From Burkholderiales bacterium RIFCSPLOWO2_12_FULL_61_40 (GTDB lineage: Bacteria > Pseudomonadota > Gammaproteobacteria > Burkholderiales > Burkholderiaceae_C), in the NCBI GenBank assembly GCA_001770935.1, contig MESI01000017.1, positions 22,108-86,107 of the forward strand: a DNA stretch of 64,000 nucleotides, in the 5' to 3' direction. The position numbers were made by a program, and so were the translations under genes. Every line of letters begins with the position of its first letter. The stretch's first letter is position 1. Under the pieces are notes generated by a model. The model ran no database searches and was not told the DNA's origin. It saw only the letters and a program-made list of their open reading frames with translations. Shown in pieces: positions 61,832 through 64,000 of the stretch.

Positions 61832-62650
61832 CTATTCAATCACCAGCGTCTGCACTGGGGTGTGCAGACCCAGCCATTTTTGCACAGCGCCTTGAAAGAG
61901 GCTGGCGGCGCCGGTGGTGTACATATGCAGTTGCTGCACGTTGACTTCGTCCGATGGGTCGGGTTGGGCGAGTTGCCCACGTTCGGCCAGAAGGCGACGC
62001 GTTTGTCGGGCGACGGGGGTGCCACCTTCCAAAAAAATAACATCCTTTCCGACCAGCGTTTGCAGTATCTCAGCCGCGAACGGGTAGTGGGTGCAACCCA
62101 GAACCAGGGTGTCTATCTCATCGGAATTTAGGCCAAATCTGCCCATAGCCCCCGTGTAATGTGCGCAAGCAGCTCCTACTTTGATAGCATTTCCCTGTTC
62201 TATGGCGTAGGCCAGACCGTCGCAAGGCTGCAATACAAAGGTGGCCTGTCCATGCAGGGATGCCAACAGTTTGCGAAATTTCCCGCTGCTCAGCGTGCCC
62301 CGAGTCGCCATCACGCCAATACGTCGTGTTTTGCTGCTGGCGACGGCGGGTTTAAGAGCCGGTTCGATGCCAATGATGGGCAGGTCCGCATAGGTCTGTC
62401 GCAATTGGCCAATGGCAGCCGCAGTGGCTGTGTTGCAGGCCACCACCAGTGCCTTGATGTGGTGCTTCTGTACCAGATGATGGGCAATCGCGTGGGAGCG
62501 ATGGATGACGTGCGTGTCGTCACGTTCACCATAGGGCGCATGCCCGCTGTCTGCAATGTAGATGAACTGTTCGTCGGGCAACTCGGCACGCAGGGCCTGC
62601 AGCACGCTGAGTCCGCCCACACCGCTGTCAAATACTCCGATAGGACGCAT
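61832..62650 (-). CDS. murI: Glutamate racemase
   Basis: A 272-residue enzyme that makes D-glutamate for peptidoglycan. The two catalytic cysteines are in VACNTATAAAI and VLGCTHYPF; the N-terminus is IGVFDSGVGGLSVLQAL. The ATG at 62650 gives the family start, although the frame is open to 62794 through the end of the fumarase gene. A dispersed-repeat copy lies opposite residues about 153-172 (ACAHYTGAMG). It lies 37 bp after the fumarase gene and may be co-transcribed. Confidence 0.93.
   Translation of the reverse strand: MRPIGVFDSGVGGLSVLQALRAELPDEQFIYIADSGHAPYGERDDTHVIHRSHAIAHHLVQKHHIKALVVACNTATAAAIGQLRQTYADLPIIGIEPALKPAVASSKTRRIGVMATRGTLSSGKFRKLLASLHGQATFVLQPCDGLAYAIEQGNAIKVGAACAHYTGAMGRFGLNSDEIDTLVLGCTHYPFAAEILQTLVGKDVIFLEGGTPVARQTRRLLAERGQLAQPDPSDEVNVQQLHMYTTGAASLFQGAVQKWLGLHTPVQTLVIE
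62134..62193 (+). repeat. Dispersed ~55-bp repeat, copy 9, antisense inside murI
   Basis: CAAATCTGCCCATAGCCC continues through AATGTGCGCAAGCAGCTCC to TTGATAGCATTTCC. It matches copy 3 at about four bases in five. The gene reads its complement as CAHYTGAMG, the same frame as in the DUF482 gene. Confidence 0.75.
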
Positions 62651-62687
62651 TCCGACTTTTGTTGCAACTGGCAGCGGTGGGGGGATT

Positions 62688-64000
62688 TCAGGCGGGGGTG
62701 ACTTCAATCGTCTTGAACTCGCCACTGGCGATTTTCTTTTGCCATTCAGCTGGCCCAGTGATGTGTGCGCTGGTGCCGCCCGCATCCACGGCAACCGTCA
62801 CAGGCATGTCCACCACATCGAATTCGTAAATGGCTTCCATTCCCAGGTCGGCAAATCCCACGACTTTGGCGGTTTTGATCGCCTTGCTCACCAGGTAGGC
62901 GGCGCCACCCACGGCCATCAGGTACGCACTCTGGTGCTTTTTGATGGCTTCAATGCCAGCAGGGCCACGCTCAGCCTTGCCGATCATGGAAATCAGGCCG
63001 GTTTGGCTCAGCATCATCTCGGTGAATCCGTCCATTCGGGTGGCAGTGGTGGGGCCAGCCGGGCCTACGGCTTCGCCTTGGACCGGGTCAACCGGGCCGA
63101 CGTAGTAAATCACGCGGTTGGTAAAGTCCACTGGCAACGGTTCACCTTTGGCCAGCATGTCCTGGATGCGTTTGTGCGCGGCGTCGCGACCGGTCAGCAT
63201 CTTTCCGTTCAGAAGCAGGGTGTCGCCGGGTTTCCAGCCTGCGACTTCTTCCTTGGTAAGTGTGTTGAGGTCGACCTTTTTGCTTTGCACGTAATCGGGC
63301 GTCCAGTTGACGTTGGGCCACAAATCCAGGGAGGGTGGGTCCAGGTAGACGGGGCCGCTGCCGTCCATCACAAAATGCGCATGGCGAGTCGCCGCGCAGT
63401 TGGGGATCATGGCGACGGGCTTGCTGGCGGCGTGGGTGGGGTACATCTTGATCTTGATGTCCAGCACCGTGGTCAGGCCACCCAGGCCTTGGGCACCGAT
63501 GCCCAGGGCATTCACTTTCTCAAACAGTTCGAGGCGCAATTCCTCGGTCCGGCTCAGGGCCTGCCCTGCAGAGGATTTGGCCTGCAGTTCGTACATGTCG
63601 ATGTCGTCCATCAGGCTTTCCTTGGCCATCAGCACGGCTTTTTCGGCGGTTCCGCCAATGCCAATGCCCAGCATGCCCGGGGGGCACCAACCGGCGCCCA
63701 TGGTGGGGACGGTTTTGAGCACCCAGTCCACCACCGAATCGCCGGGGTTGAGCATGATCATCTTGCTCTTGTTTTCGCTGCCACCGCCTTTGGCGGCCAC
63801 GGTCACTTCCACCGTGTTGCCGGGCACAATCTCGGAAAAAATGACGGCGGGGGTGTTGTCCTTGGTGTTTTTGCGCAAAAACTCAGGGTCAGCGACCACG
63901 CTGGCGCGCAGGGTGTTGTCGGGGTGGTTGTAGCCACGGCGCACGCCTTCGTTGATGGCGTCGTCCAGGCTGCCGGTGAAGCCTTCCCAGCGCACGTCCA
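62688..64000 (-). CDS. fumA: Fumarate hydratase class I (cut by window edge)
   Basis: The C-terminal 437 residues of a class I fumarase, which hydrates fumarate to malate with a 4Fe-4S cluster. Seen in order are DNTPAVIFSEIVPGN, AAKGGGSENKSKM, AGWCPPGMLGIGIGGTAEKA, GLGGLTTVLDIKI and, in the beta domain, the GPVDPVQGEAVGPAGPTTAT active-site block. The frame runs off the window end, so the N-terminal 60-70 residues are not visible. Whether it is the FumA or FumB type cannot be told; fumA is used generically. Confidence 0.93.
   Translation of the reverse strand, partial: DVRWEGFTGSLDDAINEGVRRGYNHPDNTLRASVVADPEFLRKNTKDNTPAVIFSEIVPGNTVEVTVAAKGGGSENKSKMIMLNPGDSVVDWVLKTVPTMGAGWCPPGMLGIGIGGTAEKAVLMAKESLMDDIDMYELQAKSSAGQALSRTEELRLELFEKVNALGIGAQGLGGLTTVLDIKIKMYPTHAASKPVAMIPNCAATRHAHFVMDGSGPVYLDPPSLDLWPNVNWTPDYVQSKKVDLNTLTKEEVAGWKPGDTLLLNGKMLTGRDAAHKRIQDMLAKGEPLPVDFTNRVIYYVGPVDPVQGEAVGPAGPTTATRMDGFTEMMLSQTGLISMIGKAERGPAGIEAIKKHQSAYLMAVGGAAYLVSKAIKTAKVVGFADLGMEAIYEFDVVDMPVTVAVDAGGTSAHITGPAEWQKKIASGEFKTIEVTPA

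Overview
This 64 kb window looks like chromosomal DNA of a betaproteobacterium in the order Burkholderiales, most likely family Comamonadaceae (Rhodoferax/Polaromonas-like). That placement is an inference. It rests on gene content and order (ilvI-ilvH-ilvC-pssA-leuA, dnaX-ybaB-recR, trxA-rho-rpmE2, the ECF sigma/DUF3619/DUF3106/RDD cluster, adjacent aat and bpt), the high GC and the short dispersed repeats. The genes are almost all housekeeping and densely packed on both strands. I see no phage, plasmid, insertion-sequence transposase or CRISPR array.

Layout. 0-3.3 kb: thiamine genes (thiE end, thiD), ferredoxin-NADP reductase and a PfkB kinase. 3.3-6.5 kb: an ECF sigma factor divergent from an OmpR/EnvZ-type two-component pair. 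6.5-14.2 kb: DinG-like helicase, Tat-exported transglutaminase-like protein, slyX, two AhpD/CMD proteins, ferrochelatase and an ArnT-like membrane glycosyltransferase. 14.2-24.2 kb: rpmE2, rho, trxA, an AddB/AddA-type helicase-nuclease and a flavoprotein. 24.2-33 kb: outer-membrane protein, diguanylate cyclase, a small DNA-binding protein, the SRP RNA, dnaX-ybaB-recR, mltD and gloB. 33-37.5 kb: methyltransferase, rnhA and the moaA-mobA-moeA molybdenum cofactor operon. 37.5-44.7 kb: hybrid histidine kinase with a LuxR-type regulator, lipoprotein, proton-pumping and soluble pyrophosphatases, and cheW. 44.7-51.5 kb: acetyltransferase-like protein, nadE-glnB, then a minus-strand run from sigma factor through DUF3619, DUF3106, RDD and dgkA to a LOG-family protein. 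51.9-64 kb: branched-chain amino acid genes, pssA, a PBP7-type peptidase, an IclR regulator, bpt and aat (N-degron tagging), tRNA-Pro, tRNA-Arg, murI and a partial class I fumarase.

What stands out. (1) A dispersed repeat of about 50-60 bp occurs at least nine times. Five copies lie inside genes; in dnaX, addA and nadE the same reading frame gives a recurring peptide (MEYAQ-type), and in murI and an acetyltransferase-like gene the opposite strand gives AHxTGAxG. (2) One copy is split by a 101-bp inverted-repeat element flanked by TAA on both sides; removing it restores the repeat. (3) dnaX has a nine-A run exactly where tau would be shortened to gamma, and both other frames stop within four codons. 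(4) An SRP RNA, recognisable by its GGAA-capped core, lies beside dnaX. (5) The sigma/DUF3619/DUF3106/RDD run reads as a possible undescribed envelope-sensing module.

All calls were made by reading the sequence and from knowledge of the families. No database search or folding calculation was run.
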